Below are positions 1-7,940 of a stretch of 53,828 nucleotides of DNA, in pieces. The notes below the pieces were generated by a model. That model worked only from the letters and a program-made list of their open reading frames with translations, did no database searches and was not told the DNA's origin. Source of the stretch: a bacterium (GTDB taxonomy: Bacteria; Desulfobacterota; JAPLJL01); NCBI GenBank assembly GCA_028713675.1, contig JAQTNV010000023.1, positions 1 through 53,828 of the forward strand. Direction: 5' to 3'. How positions within the stretch are numbered: position 1 is the first letter of the stretch; the number at the start of each line of letters is the position of its first letter. The position numbers were made by a program, and so were the translations under genes.

Positions 1-2
1 AA

Positions 3-1502
3 CCGGCTCCGCCTCCGGAACGGAATTGGGATAAGATCCTGGAAGAAATTAAGTCGTTGGTGGGTGAGCAGTGGCTTTCCAACCGATTGCCGGACCTTCT
101 CTCCTACGGGCATGACTTCAGCATCGTGTCCGGGGTGATCCCCAATATAGTGGTGCTCCCGAAAAATGCTGCGGAAATCCAGGCGGTCATGAAGATCGCG
201 GGACATTACCAGGTCCCCGTCGTTCCCCTCTCCACCGGTTTCAATCACGCCGGGATGGCGCTTCCCCGGAGAGGCGGGATACTGCTCGACCTCCGCCGGA
301 TGAATAAGATCTTGATCAATCCGGAAACCATGACCGCCACGGTCGAGCCGGCGGTCCGGCTCCGGGCCCTCTTTATGGATGCGATCAGATACCGGGTCGC
401 CGAAGGGTTGGTTTTAAAACCGGCACTGCCCCTTTCCTTCACCAGCGTCTCGGTGCTGGGCAACTATGTTGCCCGCGGAGGGGCGGGCTGCATGGTCAAG
501 TACGGGGGCAACCCGGAAATGATAACCAACATGACCTGGATTCTGCCCGATGGTGAGATCGTCAAGCTCGGGCCGACGGAAGTCCCGGTTCAGTACGGTC
601 CGGGGCCGGAAATCGCGGGGATGTTCTTCAACGCCGACGGGCAGTTCGGGGTCTGCTCCGATATAACCATCAAGCTTTTCCCGGAGTTTCCCGCCGAAAA
701 ACTGCTCCTGACTGGCTCCGCTGAATCCGATGATGACCTGATGCTCAAGCAGATAATCGACGCCAACTACGCCCTCTGCCGGGCTAATATCGTCGATTTT
801 ACCTACAAGCTGCATCACGGAGTACCGTCCACGATTTTAGCGGGCATCGCCGGGATGCAGGCGGATGACGTGGCCGAGATGGTGCCCCCGCATTCCATGC
901 CTCTCCTGATCCAGGGGTTCAACCAGGAGGAACTGGAAATCAAGGAAGAAATCGTCAAGGAAATCATCGAAGGGAACAAGATGCTTTTCATCGACGCGGC
1001 TTCCTTAAACCTCCAGGACGTGGTCAATTCCGACACTTTCAAAAAAGGCTACGGGGTGGCGGGAAACCGGGTGGCGGCTTATCGCGGCGCCTTCCAGTGG
1101 ATAGCTTCCTTTGTAAAGCTCGAGAAACTGCCGGAGCTCTGGAAGGAATATAAGGCGCTGAAGGCGAAATACTGGACACCTCCTGATTCCCGGGTATACC
1201 GGGAAATGCTCCTGGCCGGGATGGCGATGCAGGGCCCCCAACAATTCGCGCGCTGCGCCAATATCGAGTTTGACTGGTGGTGGGACCACGGCAACCCCGA
1301 CTCCATCAAGCGCGCCAGCATGTTCGTGCATGAGGCCGCGGACCTCCTGGTAAAGCGGGGCGCGCCCCTTTTCCGGAACATGCACGGGGCGGGGGAGATG
1401 CACCTGCCCCGGCACAAGGTCTACTTCGACCTGCTCAAGGATTTGAAAAAGACGATGGATCCGGCCGGGATCATGCACCCGAACATGCACCACGTTTTAT
1501 GA
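3..1502 (+). CDS. FAD-linked oxidase (VAO / FAD_binding_4 family), 5' end outside window
   Basis: The frame is open to the left edge (codons from base 3, residues PAPPPERNWDKI and onward), so the start lies upstream; the first in-window start-like codon is TTG at 57. The N-terminal half matches an FAD_binding_4 (PCMH-type) fold: PNIVVLPKN, then VPVVPLSTGFNHAG and GGILLDLRRMNKI, which form the pyrophosphate-binding region, then GGAGCMVKYGG. The C-terminus (GAGEMHLPRHKVYFDLL, then MDPAGIMHPN) is the usual end of vanillyl-alcohol oxidase/4-cresol dehydrogenase-type flavoproteins. By family it oxidises a small alcohol, phenolic or hydroxy-acid substrate with FAD; the substrate cannot be read from the sequence. 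There is no signal peptide in the visible part. About 200 bases separate it from the next gene, so it probably closes an upstream operon. Confidence 0.85.
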   Translation, partial: PAPPPERNWDKILEEIKSLVGEQWLSNRLPDLLSYGHDFSIVSGVIPNIVVLPKNAAEIQAVMKIAGHYQVPVVPLSTGFNHAGMALPRRGGILLDLRRMNKILINPETMTATVEPAVRLRALFMDAIRYRVAEGLVLKPALPLSFTSVSVLGNYVARGGAGCMVKYGGNPEMITNMTWILPDGEIVKLGPTEVPVQYGPGPEIAGMFFNADGQFGVCSDITIKLFPEFPAEKLLLTGSAESDDDLMLKQIIDANYALCRANIVDFTYKLHHGVPSTILAGIAGMQADDVAEMVPPHSMPLLIQGFNQEELEIKEEIVKEIIEGNKMLFIDAASLNLQDVVNSDTFKKGYGVAGNRVAAYRGAFQWIASFVKLEKLPELWKEYKALKAKYWTPPDSRVYREMLLAGMAMQGPQQFARCANIEFDWWWDHGNPDSIKRASMFVHEAADLLVKRGAPLFRNMHGAGEMHLPRHKVYFDLLKDLKKTMDPAGIMHPNMHHVL

Positions 1503-1528
1503 GGGGAAATTCGATCTCCGGGGCGGGA

Positions 1529-1544
1529 TGTGAGTTTCATCACT
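1529..1544. promoter_or_regulatory. CRP-like palindrome upstream of the LPP20 gene
   Basis: TGTGA-gtttca-TCACT matches the TGTGA-N6-TCACA layout of CRP/FNR-family operators at 9 of 10 specified bases. It lies about 155 bases before the start at 1700. A TATAAT at 1645-1650 could be the -10 box of the same promoter, but no good -35 is visible, which would fit an activator-dependent promoter. Inference only. Confidence 0.35.
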
Positions 1545-1699
1545 TCCAATTCCAGGAAAATTTCTAATAATATGAAGAAATGAAAGCGCGCCGGTTATGG
1601 CGAAAGGAGGTGGGCGGGTTACTTCATAAATACATTTGTGTTACTATAATTCCAGTTTTCATTTAAAGCGGAGTTTTTCAAGAAAAAGGAGGAATAACA

Positions 1700-2287
1700 A
1701 TGAAGGTAACCAGACTGATTGGAGTAGTAGCAGGTGCGGTGTTCGCGGCGTCGCTTTTCCTGGCGGGATGCGCGGGCGGTCCGGCCAAGCCCGATTGGAT
1801 TATCAAGGGTTCGGGTGCTTTCCCCGGTGACCAGGGCGGGGTTTTGTATGGGGTTGGAATCGCCGCCAAGTCGCCTAATATCGCCATGCAGAGGCAGAAA
1901 GCCGATTCCCGGGCGCGCCAGGAACTGGGCCGGGTAATCAATACCTACGTTGCTTCCTTTATGAAAGATTTCATGGAAGAGCATCAGGATTTCGTGGACA
2001 AGGAAGGCGGCGGCTCGGATGAATTTACCTCGATTGTTTCCAAGACTGTCAGTGAAGCGACCCTGGTCGGAAGCCAGATAATCGATCACTTCTCCGATTC
2101 GGACGGCACGCTTTACGCCCTGGGCAAGCTGGCGGTGGATGACGTTCTAAGCCAAATCAAATCCAAGACCCAAGAGGCCCTGAAAGAGAAGAAACGGGCC
2201 ATCCTGGAAGCCAAGACCAACGATATGCTGAATGCCCTGGATGACCAGTTGAAGAAGAAACGGGAAGCCGAGGACTCGGGTCACTAA
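1700..2287 (+). CDS. LPP20-family outer-membrane lipoprotein
   Basis: The start is set by a strong AAGGAGG about 8 bases before ATG 1700. Residues 1-24 form a lipoprotein signal with lipobox L-A-G-C (Cys24) followed by Ala, which favours sorting to the outer membrane. Residues about 46-145 look like an LPP20 domain: VLYGVGIA, a long helix with ADSRARQELGRVI, then ATLVGSQIIDH and GTLYALGKLAVDDV. The C-terminal 45 residues are charged and predicted coiled coil (KSKTQEALKEKKRAIL). LPP20-type proteins are periplasm-facing and poorly understood. Two related proteins follow (2518 and 3216), so this is the first of three paralogues. A strong terminator at 2323 separates it from them, so it is transcribed alone or read through. 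Confidence is good for lipoprotein and family, low for function. Confidence 0.8.
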   Translation: MKVTRLIGVVAGAVFAASLFLAGCAGGPAKPDWIIKGSGAFPGDQGGVLYGVGIAAKSPNIAMQRQKADSRARQELGRVINTYVASFMKDFMEEHQDFVDKEGGGSDEFTSIVSKTVSEATLVGSQIIDHFSDSDGTLYALGKLAVDDVLSQIKSKTQEALKEKKRAILEAKTNDMLNALDDQLKKKREAEDSGH

Positions 2288-2322
2288 AACGTAATTCCAT
2301 AAATATTTTCAGGTTAATCATG

Positions 2323-2356
2323 GGCAGGCCGGTTTTTCGCGGCCTGCCTTTTTTTC
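2323..2356 (+). terminator. Rho-independent terminator after the first LPP20 gene
   Basis: A 9-bp GC-rich stem (GGCAGGCCG / CGGCCTGCC) with an 8-base loop is followed directly by a run of seven or more T. Confidence 0.9.
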
Positions 2357-2517
2357 TCCTCCGTTTCCCCCGAAATATCGGGTTCCCGGTATTGGCCGCG
2401 GCTGATGGAATAATACCCGGGTCTCCCACCGGTTTACCCCGCGCGGCTCCATTTGCTTTGTCTCCTCGTATTTGATAAAAATGACAATTGAATTTTACCG
2501 GGAACATTTCGTGAATA

Positions 2518-3219
2518 ATGGATAAAAAAGTCTTCATCATGGGGAAGATCCAGACGATCATTTTGGTCTTAACCCTGGCGTTAAACGGGGTGGCTTTGGG
2601 CTGCGCCGGGAATAAAAGCTTCGGCAAGTCCGATCCGGCCGCGCCCCCGGCCTGGGTGCTGAAGCTGCCCCAGGAAAAAGGGTATGCCTTCGCCCGGGGT
2701 TCCTGCGGGAGGACCTCCGATCCCAAGGACGCGGAAGAGAACGCCGCCGATGACGCCCGGGTCCAGCTGGCCAAGACCATCAAGGTCGAGGTTTCCTCCC
2801 TGCTGGTGGATTTCGAAAATTCCAACGGTTCGGCCTTCGGCGGGTCCAGGTTCATTCACGACTACAGTGTCCGGGTGGACCGGGAAGCCCTGGAACTTTC
2901 CCTGGCGGGTTCGCAGATAATCTCGGTCTGGCTGGACAAAAAAGGCAGGGCGGGAACCTCCGGCACTACCTACGCCCTGGCGCGCCTGTCGAAAGACAGC
3001 CTGGTGGCTGATCTCTCCCGGATGGCGCAGGAGATGAAAATGAAAGCGGAGGAGATGCAGGGGCGCATGGGACAGGGCAAAGGCCTGGCCCCGCTGATCC
3101 AGAAAATGAAGGATAAAGGGGTGGTAAAAACCGAAAACCGGAACGATCAAGTCCAGGCGCCTCCGGATGAGGCCTTCCAGGACTTGGAAAAAGAACTGGA
3201 AAAATTAAAAGAAAAATGA
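2518..3219 (+). CDS. LPP20-like lipoprotein
   Basis: A 233-residue protein with a lipoprotein-type signal ending A-L-G-C (Cys29 from ATG 2518). A second in-frame ATG at 2539 would give a shorter, more typical signal; neither start has a clear Shine-Dalgarno sequence. Residues about 45-165 repeat the LPP20 pattern of its neighbours: PPAWVLKLP, YAFARGSCG, NAADDARVQLAKTIKVEV, LAGSQIISVW and TTYALARLSKDSL. A helical, Met/Lys/Gln-rich tail follows. Its stop overlaps the next start (ATGA at 3216-3219), so the two are translationally coupled. It heads a four-gene unit running to 6686. Role inferred: envelope or periplasmic assembly factor; substrate unknown. Confidence 0.75.
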   Translation: MDKKVFIMGKIQTIILVLTLALNGVALGCAGNKSFGKSDPAAPPAWVLKLPQEKGYAFARGSCGRTSDPKDAEENAADDARVQLAKTIKVEVSSLLVDFENSNGSAFGGSRFIHDYSVRVDREALELSLAGSQIISVWLDKKGRAGTSGTTYALARLSKDSLVADLSRMAQEMKMKAEEMQGRMGQGKGLAPLIQKMKDKGVVKTENRNDQVQAPPDEAFQDLEKELEKLKEK

Positions 3220-4763
3220 GAAAGACCCGAACTTATTCCGCCCGCGGTTTTGGTTATTTGATGCTGGCTCTGACTTTCCTGGTTATTTCGGGGTGGGAGA
3301 CCCTGGCCAAGGATCGTCCCGAGTGGCTGGCGGGGGGGAAGATCCCCCGTTTCCCCGCCCAGCGCTACCTGGTCGGGGTGGGCTCCGGCCCGTCCACCGG
3401 GGATGAAACCGCCGATACCAACCGGGCCGACAGCTCCGCCCGGGCCAATATCGCCAAGCAGATCCAGGTGCAGGTCAAGGAGGCGATCACGGATATCCAG
3501 CGGGAAGAGGAAGGCGACAAAGGGTCGGCCGGCTCGGTGACCGAAGTGAAGAGCGAATCCTCGGTGGATTTATCCCTGGAGGGGGTGACGATTGCCGAAA
3601 GGTATTTCGACTCGAAAAGGGATGTTTACTACTCCCTGGCGGTTTTGGAACGTTCCAACGCGGCCGGGAGGTTACGGGACAAGATCCGCGATATCCTCAG
3701 GGCCGCGTCCGAAGTGGGGAAGGCGGCCCAGTCCTACGAAAGCAGATTCCAGATTTTTCTGGCCTTGAGCAACCACCTGCGATATCTCAACCTCTACGAA
3801 GAGGCCTATTCCCACCAGCTGGTCCTCCGGGTTCTCGCCGGATCTTCCGGCGAGGCGGAGGCTTTTGCCGAAGGGGAATCCTCCGGGCCGGAAAAACTGG
3901 ACCTCCGGACGGAGATCGAGAAGGCCAAAACCAGGATTCAGGACCTGCTTTCCTCCCTGGAACTCGAAGTGGCGGGGGGGGATAAGCAGAAAGGCGAGGT
4001 GGGTCAGCCGCTCGGGGAAAATCTGAGGGTCAAGGTGGTGTTTGAGAAGTCCCCGTCCCGGTACCCGCAGAAGGGATTTAACGTGGGGTTCGCTTTCCTC
4101 CAGGGGAAGGGGCGGCTTTTGGAAAAGGTCCAGGCGGGCGATTCCGGCATATCGGGTTCAAAGGTGTATGAAATCAGCGCCCCCGGAGATTCCGGGGTCG
4201 CGGTGGTCGAGGCCACCCTGCTCCCGGACGGGTTGAGCAAGGAAGGTGAGCTGGAACCCAATTTTTTAGAGGCTCTGAGAAGAGCCCGGGCGGATTTCAC
4301 CATCGACCTGCCTTCGAAAAGGTTCGTGGTCAAGATCTTTGAAAGCAATGCCGGGCAACCGGTTTCCAATTCGGTGGTCGAGGGCGAGCTGATCCAGGGC
4401 TTATTCGGACAGGGTTTCCCGGTGATCGACCAAAGGGCGGTGGGGGAAAAGATTTCCGATGCCGTGCTCAAGTCCGGCAATCTTCCCCAGATCGTGTCGG
4501 CCTTGCGTCCGCTCGCGGAGGTGGTGATCCTCGGGGAGGTCCAGGCCGCCGAGTCCAGCCGGATGGGGCAGATTGTGTTTGCCCGGGCCCGGGGAACCGT
4601 CCGGGCGGTGCGGACCGATAACGGCAAGGTCCTGGCCACCGTTGACCTGGAGGTCAAGGACGGGGGAAATGACCCGGTCCGCGCCGGGCAGAGGGCCATC
4701 CAGAAACTGGCTCCCGGCATCGCCAGCCAGATTTTATCGGGCCTGGCCCAGGGGCTAAAGTAA
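3216..4763 (+). CDS. Exported protein: LPP20-like N-terminus plus FlgT/LpoB-like C-terminus
   Basis: A 515-residue protein whose start overlaps the previous stop. An N-terminal hydrophobic segment (about 12-30) ends ETLA-KD, which fits signal peptidase I. Residues 35-155 are a third LPP20-like domain (RYLVGVGSGP, SSARANIAKQIQVQVKEAI, DVYYSLAVLERSNA). A helical stretch (180-260) and a beta-rich region with NLRVKVVFEKSP (about 265-345) follow. Residues 370-515 (RFVVKIFES, VVEGELIQGLFGQGFPVID, AEVVILGEVQA, GKVLATVDLEV) resemble the small alpha/beta domain shared by CsgG, LpoB and FlgT-type proteins. This domain order recalls FlgT, but no flagellar gene is nearby. The gene below it encodes a CsgG-like protein three bases downstream, so the two probably act together in the periplasm. 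The fold calls are by eye. Confidence 0.65.
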   Translation: MRKTRTYSARGFGYLMLALTFLVISGWETLAKDRPEWLAGGKIPRFPAQRYLVGVGSGPSTGDETADTNRADSSARANIAKQIQVQVKEAITDIQREEEGDKGSAGSVTEVKSESSVDLSLEGVTIAERYFDSKRDVYYSLAVLERSNAAGRLRDKIRDILRAASEVGKAAQSYESRFQIFLALSNHLRYLNLYEEAYSHQLVLRVLAGSSGEAEAFAEGESSGPEKLDLRTEIEKAKTRIQDLLSSLELEVAGGDKQKGEVGQPLGENLRVKVVFEKSPSRYPQKGFNVGFAFLQGKGRLLEKVQAGDSGISGSKVYEISAPGDSGVAVVEATLLPDGLSKEGELEPNFLEALRRARADFTIDLPSKRFVVKIFESNAGQPVSNSVVEGELIQGLFGQGFPVIDQRAVGEKISDAVLKSGNLPQIVSALRPLAEVVILGEVQAAESSRMGQIVFARARGTVRAVRTDNGKVLATVDLEVKDGGNDPVRAGQRAIQKLAPGIASQILSGLAQGLK

Positions 4764-4765
4764 GC

Positions 4766-5764
4766 ATGAACAAGTCAAGAGCTCAAAGCTTCCTGCGACC
4801 CCGAACGGGGTCTCTGGACGAGAACCCCGGAGGGGCAAAGCTCAAAGTTAATTCGATCGGGAAAATCCTGTTATTTGTCCTGCTGCTGGTTTTTTCCGGG
4901 ACCGGGGTTTTCGCCGAGGAAGGGAAGACCTTTCTGGCGGTTCTCGACCTGGAAATAGTCGGGAACGTTCCCCAGGATCTGAAAATTCCCCTCTCCGATT
5001 CCCTCCGGGAGGGGCTTTTCCGGACCGGCAGGTTCCGGGTCATTGACCGGAACAATATGGACCGGATTCTCAAGGAACAGGGCCAACAGCTTTCCGACTG
5101 CTCCTCGAGCGAGTGCGCGGTCCAGGTCGGGAGACTCCTGGGGGTGCAGAAGATGGTGACCGCCAGCTTGAGCCGGGTGGGGAATATTTTCGTGGTTTCC
5201 GCCCAGCTGATCAATGTCGAGACCGGCGAGATTGAAATGATCGCTTCCGACCGCTGCCCCTGCCAGACCGATGAGCTTTTGCCATCGGTGGATCGGGTGT
5301 CGGGCCGGCTGGCCGGCAACCCGGCCGCAGAGAAGACAGCCCCTCCCGAAAAAATGGCGCCTTCCGAACCGGTCTCCCCGGCCCCAGCCCAGGAGAATCA
5401 GGCGGCGGAAGAGGAACCCGCATACCAAAATCCGAAAAGCCTGTGGGTGGCGGGCGTGCTTTCCATCATTCCGGGCCTGGGGCAGGTTTACAACGAGCAG
5501 TATGTCAAGGGAATCATATTTTTCGGGGCTTGCGCCACTTTCGGGGCGCTGGGAAGCGCCCAGGCCAAGAGCACCGGCAGCAAAGGGATCTGGGGCGGAT
5601 TGGGAGGCCTCACCTGGCTGGCCAATGAGGCCGACGCGCTCTGGTCGGCCCACCGGATCAACCGGGCGGCCAAAAGGAAGGCAGAAGAAAAGAAAAAACT
5701 GGCTTTATATGACGAAAAAATAACGGCCAGCCTAAATCTTTCAGGAGGAGGAAAAATTGAATAA
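4766..5764 (+). CDS. CsgG/LpoB-like periplasmic protein with C-terminal DUF5683-like membrane domain
   Basis: A 332-residue protein starting 2 bases after the previous stop. The signal sequence (SIGKILLFVLLLVFSGTGVFA) begins only at about residue 29; the residues before it are encoded by a repeat-like segment (see the repeat at 4774-4845), so the N-terminus is unusual. Residues about 50-190 carry the CsgG/LpoB pattern: FLAVLDLEIVGNVP, LSDSLREGLFRTGRFRVIDR, MDRILKEQG, AVQVGRLLGVQKMVTASL and FVVSAQLINVETGEI. After a Pro/Ala/Glu linker, residues 225-305 hold SLWVAGVLSIIPGLGQVYN and a hydrophobic pair ending ALWSAHRINRAAKRK. This is typical of DUF5683/TM2-like domains, and the protein at 21334 has one too. 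Inferred role: membrane-tethered assembly or activator factor working with the LPP20 proteins. Confidence 0.7.
   Translation: MNKSRAQSFLRPRTGSLDENPGGAKLKVNSIGKILLFVLLLVFSGTGVFAEEGKTFLAVLDLEIVGNVPQDLKIPLSDSLREGLFRTGRFRVIDRNNMDRILKEQGQQLSDCSSSECAVQVGRLLGVQKMVTASLSRVGNIFVVSAQLINVETGEIEMIASDRCPCQTDELLPSVDRVSGRLAGNPAAEKTAPPEKMAPSEPVSPAPAQENQAAEEEPAYQNPKSLWVAGVLSIIPGLGQVYNEQYVKGIIFFGACATFGALGSAQAKSTGSKGIWGGLGGLTWLANEADALWSAHRINRAAKRKAEEKKKLALYDEKITASLNLSGGGKIE
4774..4845. repeat. Repeat-like insertion at the 5' end of the csgG-like gene, with hairpin
   Basis: Two copies of AGCTCAAAG flank a segment containing a perfect hairpin GACCCC-GAAC-GGGGTC (4797-4812). The AGCTCAAAG core recurs in the intergenic arrays at 6698 and 18992. 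Here it lies between the start codon and the signal-peptide codons. Confidence 0.55.
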
Positions 5765-6686
5765 GAAATCATTTAAATCGTCAGGCATCGTCAGATTTGG
5801 ATTCTTAATTCTGGGATTGGCGGCGGGAATAATATTCCTGGCTCATTTCGCCGACGCCCAGACTGACACACAGAAGGAGCCGATCAAGAACTTCGGTCTC
5901 CGGGATCTTAACGGGAAAATGGTTTTCCTCAATGATTTTTGCGGGGAAAAACCCAGCCGGATCGGATGGAAACCGCGAAAAATGATGATTGTGACCTTTT
6001 TCGCCACCTGGTGCAAACCCTGCAAAGTCGAGACCGGCCTTTTGCTCGATCTTTATGAAAAATGGAAGGATAAAGGGCTGCAGATCATGATGATCGGATA
6101 CGGGAAGGACCAGACCGAAGAGGTCCTGAGCGATTACGTCAAGGAAAGGGGAATCGCATTCCCGGTGATGGCCGACCGGACCGGGGTGGCAGGAGAAAAA
6201 TTCGGGATTACCGGCATCCCCAGGGTTTTCGTCCTGGACCATTCCTGCCGGATTATGGAAGATGTCCACGGGGCGAATGAAAAATTCACGGAAATGATGG
6301 AAGCACATGCCCAGGAACTTCTGGGAGCGGGGGCGGAAACCGCGCCGGCCCCGGCGCCGGCCCCGCCGGCGGCGACTCCCCCTCCGGGAACCGCCCCGGC
6401 CGGGAAAAGCAGCCTGGAAACCGGCCCGGAGATTATCATCCTGAACGCCACCGGGAAATCCGAACTGGCCCAGGAACTGACCGGACTCCTCCAGAATAAC
6501 GGTTATGACAAGATCAAGACCTCCGCTGCCAAGCCGGGCCAATATCCGGAAAGCCTGGTTTACTATTCCGAGGAAAATAAAAAAATCGCCGAGAAGATCT
6601 CTTTTCTCCTCGGGGGGGTCAAGCTCCGCCAGGTGAAAAGCGGGCAGCCGGTGACGATCCTGATCGGCAATGACTGGGGAAAATAG
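5757..6686 (+). CDS. TlpA-like thioredoxin fused to a LytR_C domain, exported
   Basis: The start is TTG 5757, supported by CAGGAGGAGG just upstream; it overlaps the previous stop by 8 bases. A hydrophobic segment (about 12-33) ends ADA-Q, a signal peptidase I site. Residues 43-195 are a TlpA/ResA-type thioredoxin fold: WCKPC (Cys86, Cys89), IMMIGYGKD, FPVMADRTGVAGEKFGITG and cis-Pro155 (IPRVFVLD). An Ala/Pro-rich linker (195-225) leads to a LytR_C-like domain, residues about 226-309 (PEIIILNATGKSELAQEL, VTILIGND). A thioredoxin joined to LytR_C is an unusual pairing, since LytR_C usually follows cell-wall ligase or SPOR-like proteins. By family the CxxC would reduce disulfides in the periplasm; its partners may be the Cys-containing proteins of this operon. 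The family call is firm; the role is inferred. Confidence 0.8.
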   Translation: MNKKSFKSSGIVRFGFLILGLAAGIIFLAHFADAQTDTQKEPIKNFGLRDLNGKMVFLNDFCGEKPSRIGWKPRKMMIVTFFATWCKPCKVETGLLLDLYEKWKDKGLQIMMIGYGKDQTEEVLSDYVKERGIAFPVMADRTGVAGEKFGITGIPRVFVLDHSCRIMEDVHGANEKFTEMMEAHAQELLGAGAETAPAPAPAPPAATPPPGTAPAGKSSLETGPEIIILNATGKSELAQELTGLLQNNGYDKIKTSAAKPGQYPESLVYYSEENKKIAEKISFLLGGVKLRQVKSGQPVTILIGNDWGK

Positions 6687-6697
6687 TTAACAGGAAA

Positions 6698-6766
6698 GTT
6701 CAAAGCTCAAAGGTCAAAGGCAACAGGTTAGGAGTTTCAGGGCCCAAAGCTCAAGGTTTCAATAAA
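6698..6766. repeat. Heptameric tandem-repeat array (STRR-like), TCAAAG-rich
   Basis: Consecutive 7-base units read gttcaaa / gctcaaa / ggtcaaa / ggcaaca / ggttagg and then degenerate. A related array with the same consensus lies at 18992. Confidence 0.7.
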
Positions 6767-6825
6767 ACCGACCCCGGCACTGACACCGACACGATGGAAT
6801 AGGTTAAAAGGTTTACGGTTAATTA

Positions 6826-6897
6826 AGTTGTTAGCTGTTTTGACATTTGGATTTTGATATTCATTTGTCATTTGAGTTTTGTCATTTGAACTTGTTA
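6826..6897. repeat. Second heptameric array, TCATTTG-rich, abutting thiD
   Basis: Seven-base units such as tttgaca / tttggat / tttgata / ttcattt / gtcattt / gagtttt / gtcattt run straight into the thiD reading frame. Confidence 0.65.
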
Positions 6898-7700
6898 AAG
6901 AGGTAGTAATTCCTTCCCAATTTAAAATTTCCTGCCTTTCCATCGCGGGGTTTGATCCAACCGGGGGAGCCGGGGTGGCCGCGGACCTGCTGACTTTTTC
7001 CCGGCTGAAAGTCTGGGGGACCGCGGCGGTGGCCGTGATCACCAGCCAGAATAATGCCCGGGTTTGCCGGGCGGAAGCGGTTTCCGCGAAACTTTTGCGC
7101 AGCCAGGTCGAGTCGATCCTGGAAGATTTTCCCATCCAGGCGGTTAAAATCGGCGCGCTGGGGAGCCGGGCCAACCTCCGGGAGGTTTCCCGCCTGATCA
7201 GGGAGTCCGGTCTTCGCCGGGTGGTGGTGGACCCGATTCTCCGTGCCCGGGACGGCACCCGGCTGATGGAAGAGGGTGGCAGCCGGGATTATCTGAAATT
7301 CCTTTTTCCCCTGGCCGCGGTGATCACGCCTAATCTGCCCGAGGCCTCGGAATTTACCGGGATCAAGGTCCGGAGCCGGGAGGAAATGGAGAAAGCGGCC
7401 GCCATCCTTTCCGGGTCCGGGCCAGGTTCGGTCCTGGTGAAAGGCGGACACCTGAAGCGGGGGGATCCGCGCGACCTCTTCCTGGAAAATGGGGAATTAT
7501 TCTGGATTCCCGGGGCCCGGAGGGTCGCCGCGCGAATTCATGGAACCGGCTGCCTGCTCTCTTCGGCCATCACCGCGTTTCTGGCCCGGGGCCGGACCCC
7601 GCTGGACTCGGTCCTCGCCGCCAAGGCAATGATATCCCGGGCCATCATCAAGTCGGAAAAATGCCCGCGGTGGCGCTACCGCATCATGGCCCAGAAATAG
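6879..7700 (+). CDS. thiD: Hydroxymethylpyrimidine/phosphomethylpyrimidine kinase
   Basis: Phosphorylates HMP and HMP-P in the cytoplasm for thiamine diphosphate synthesis or salvage. The family signature is clear: CLSIAGFDPTGGAGVAADL near the N-terminus, TSQN, a VVVDPIL segment, ITPNLPEAS and the anion-hole/active-site region HGTGCLLSSAITAFLARG near the C-terminus; the length of about 265 residues is typical. The start is uncertain. The only in-frame start-like codon is TTG 6879, which lies inside the heptamer array, giving an atypical 16-residue leader. A GAGGT at about 6900-6904 sits just before an ATT codon at 6909, so a rare AUU start is possible. It stands alone, with no other thi gene in the window. 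Confidence 0.9.
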   Translation: MSFELVKEVVIPSQFKISCLSIAGFDPTGGAGVAADLLTFSRLKVWGTAAVAVITSQNNARVCRAEAVSAKLLRSQVESILEDFPIQAVKIGALGSRANLREVSRLIRESGLRRVVVDPILRARDGTRLMEEGGSRDYLKFLFPLAAVITPNLPEASEFTGIKVRSREEMEKAAAILSGSGPGSVLVKGGHLKRGDPRDLFLENGELFWIPGARRVAARIHGTGCLLSSAITAFLARGRTPLDSVLAAKAMISRAIIKSEKCPRWRYRIMAQK

Positions 7701-7875
7701 GGGCGCGGCATCAGGCCCGTAGAATTTCAAATAATCGTATTACGTTGATCGGTTGGGCCGCTGGTTTCGGCTTACGTTTGAGTCTTTCGGTTTTAAAAAC
7801 GATGAACGAATTACGGTTGACTATACGAGCGGCGTAACCTCAGCCGTAAGGCGCAACCTTCCGATGGACATCCTC

Positions 7876-7904
7876 TTGACAGCCAGGGGTTACTTACTTT
7901 AAAT
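7876..7904 (+). promoter_or_regulatory. Sigma-70-type promoter of the dksA-like gene
   Basis: TTGACA (7876-7881), a 17-base spacer and TTAAAT (7899-7904), with overlapping TAAATA, about 37 bases before ATG 7941. Confidence 0.55.
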
Positions 7905-7940
7905 ATAAACTTCCAAACTTTCCAGGAAATTGGGGGAATA

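Noticed and set aside
3216-4763. Flagellar FlgT
   Set aside because: Domain order is similar, but there are no flagellar genes nearby and two other LPP20 proteins are adjacent, so the name was not applied.
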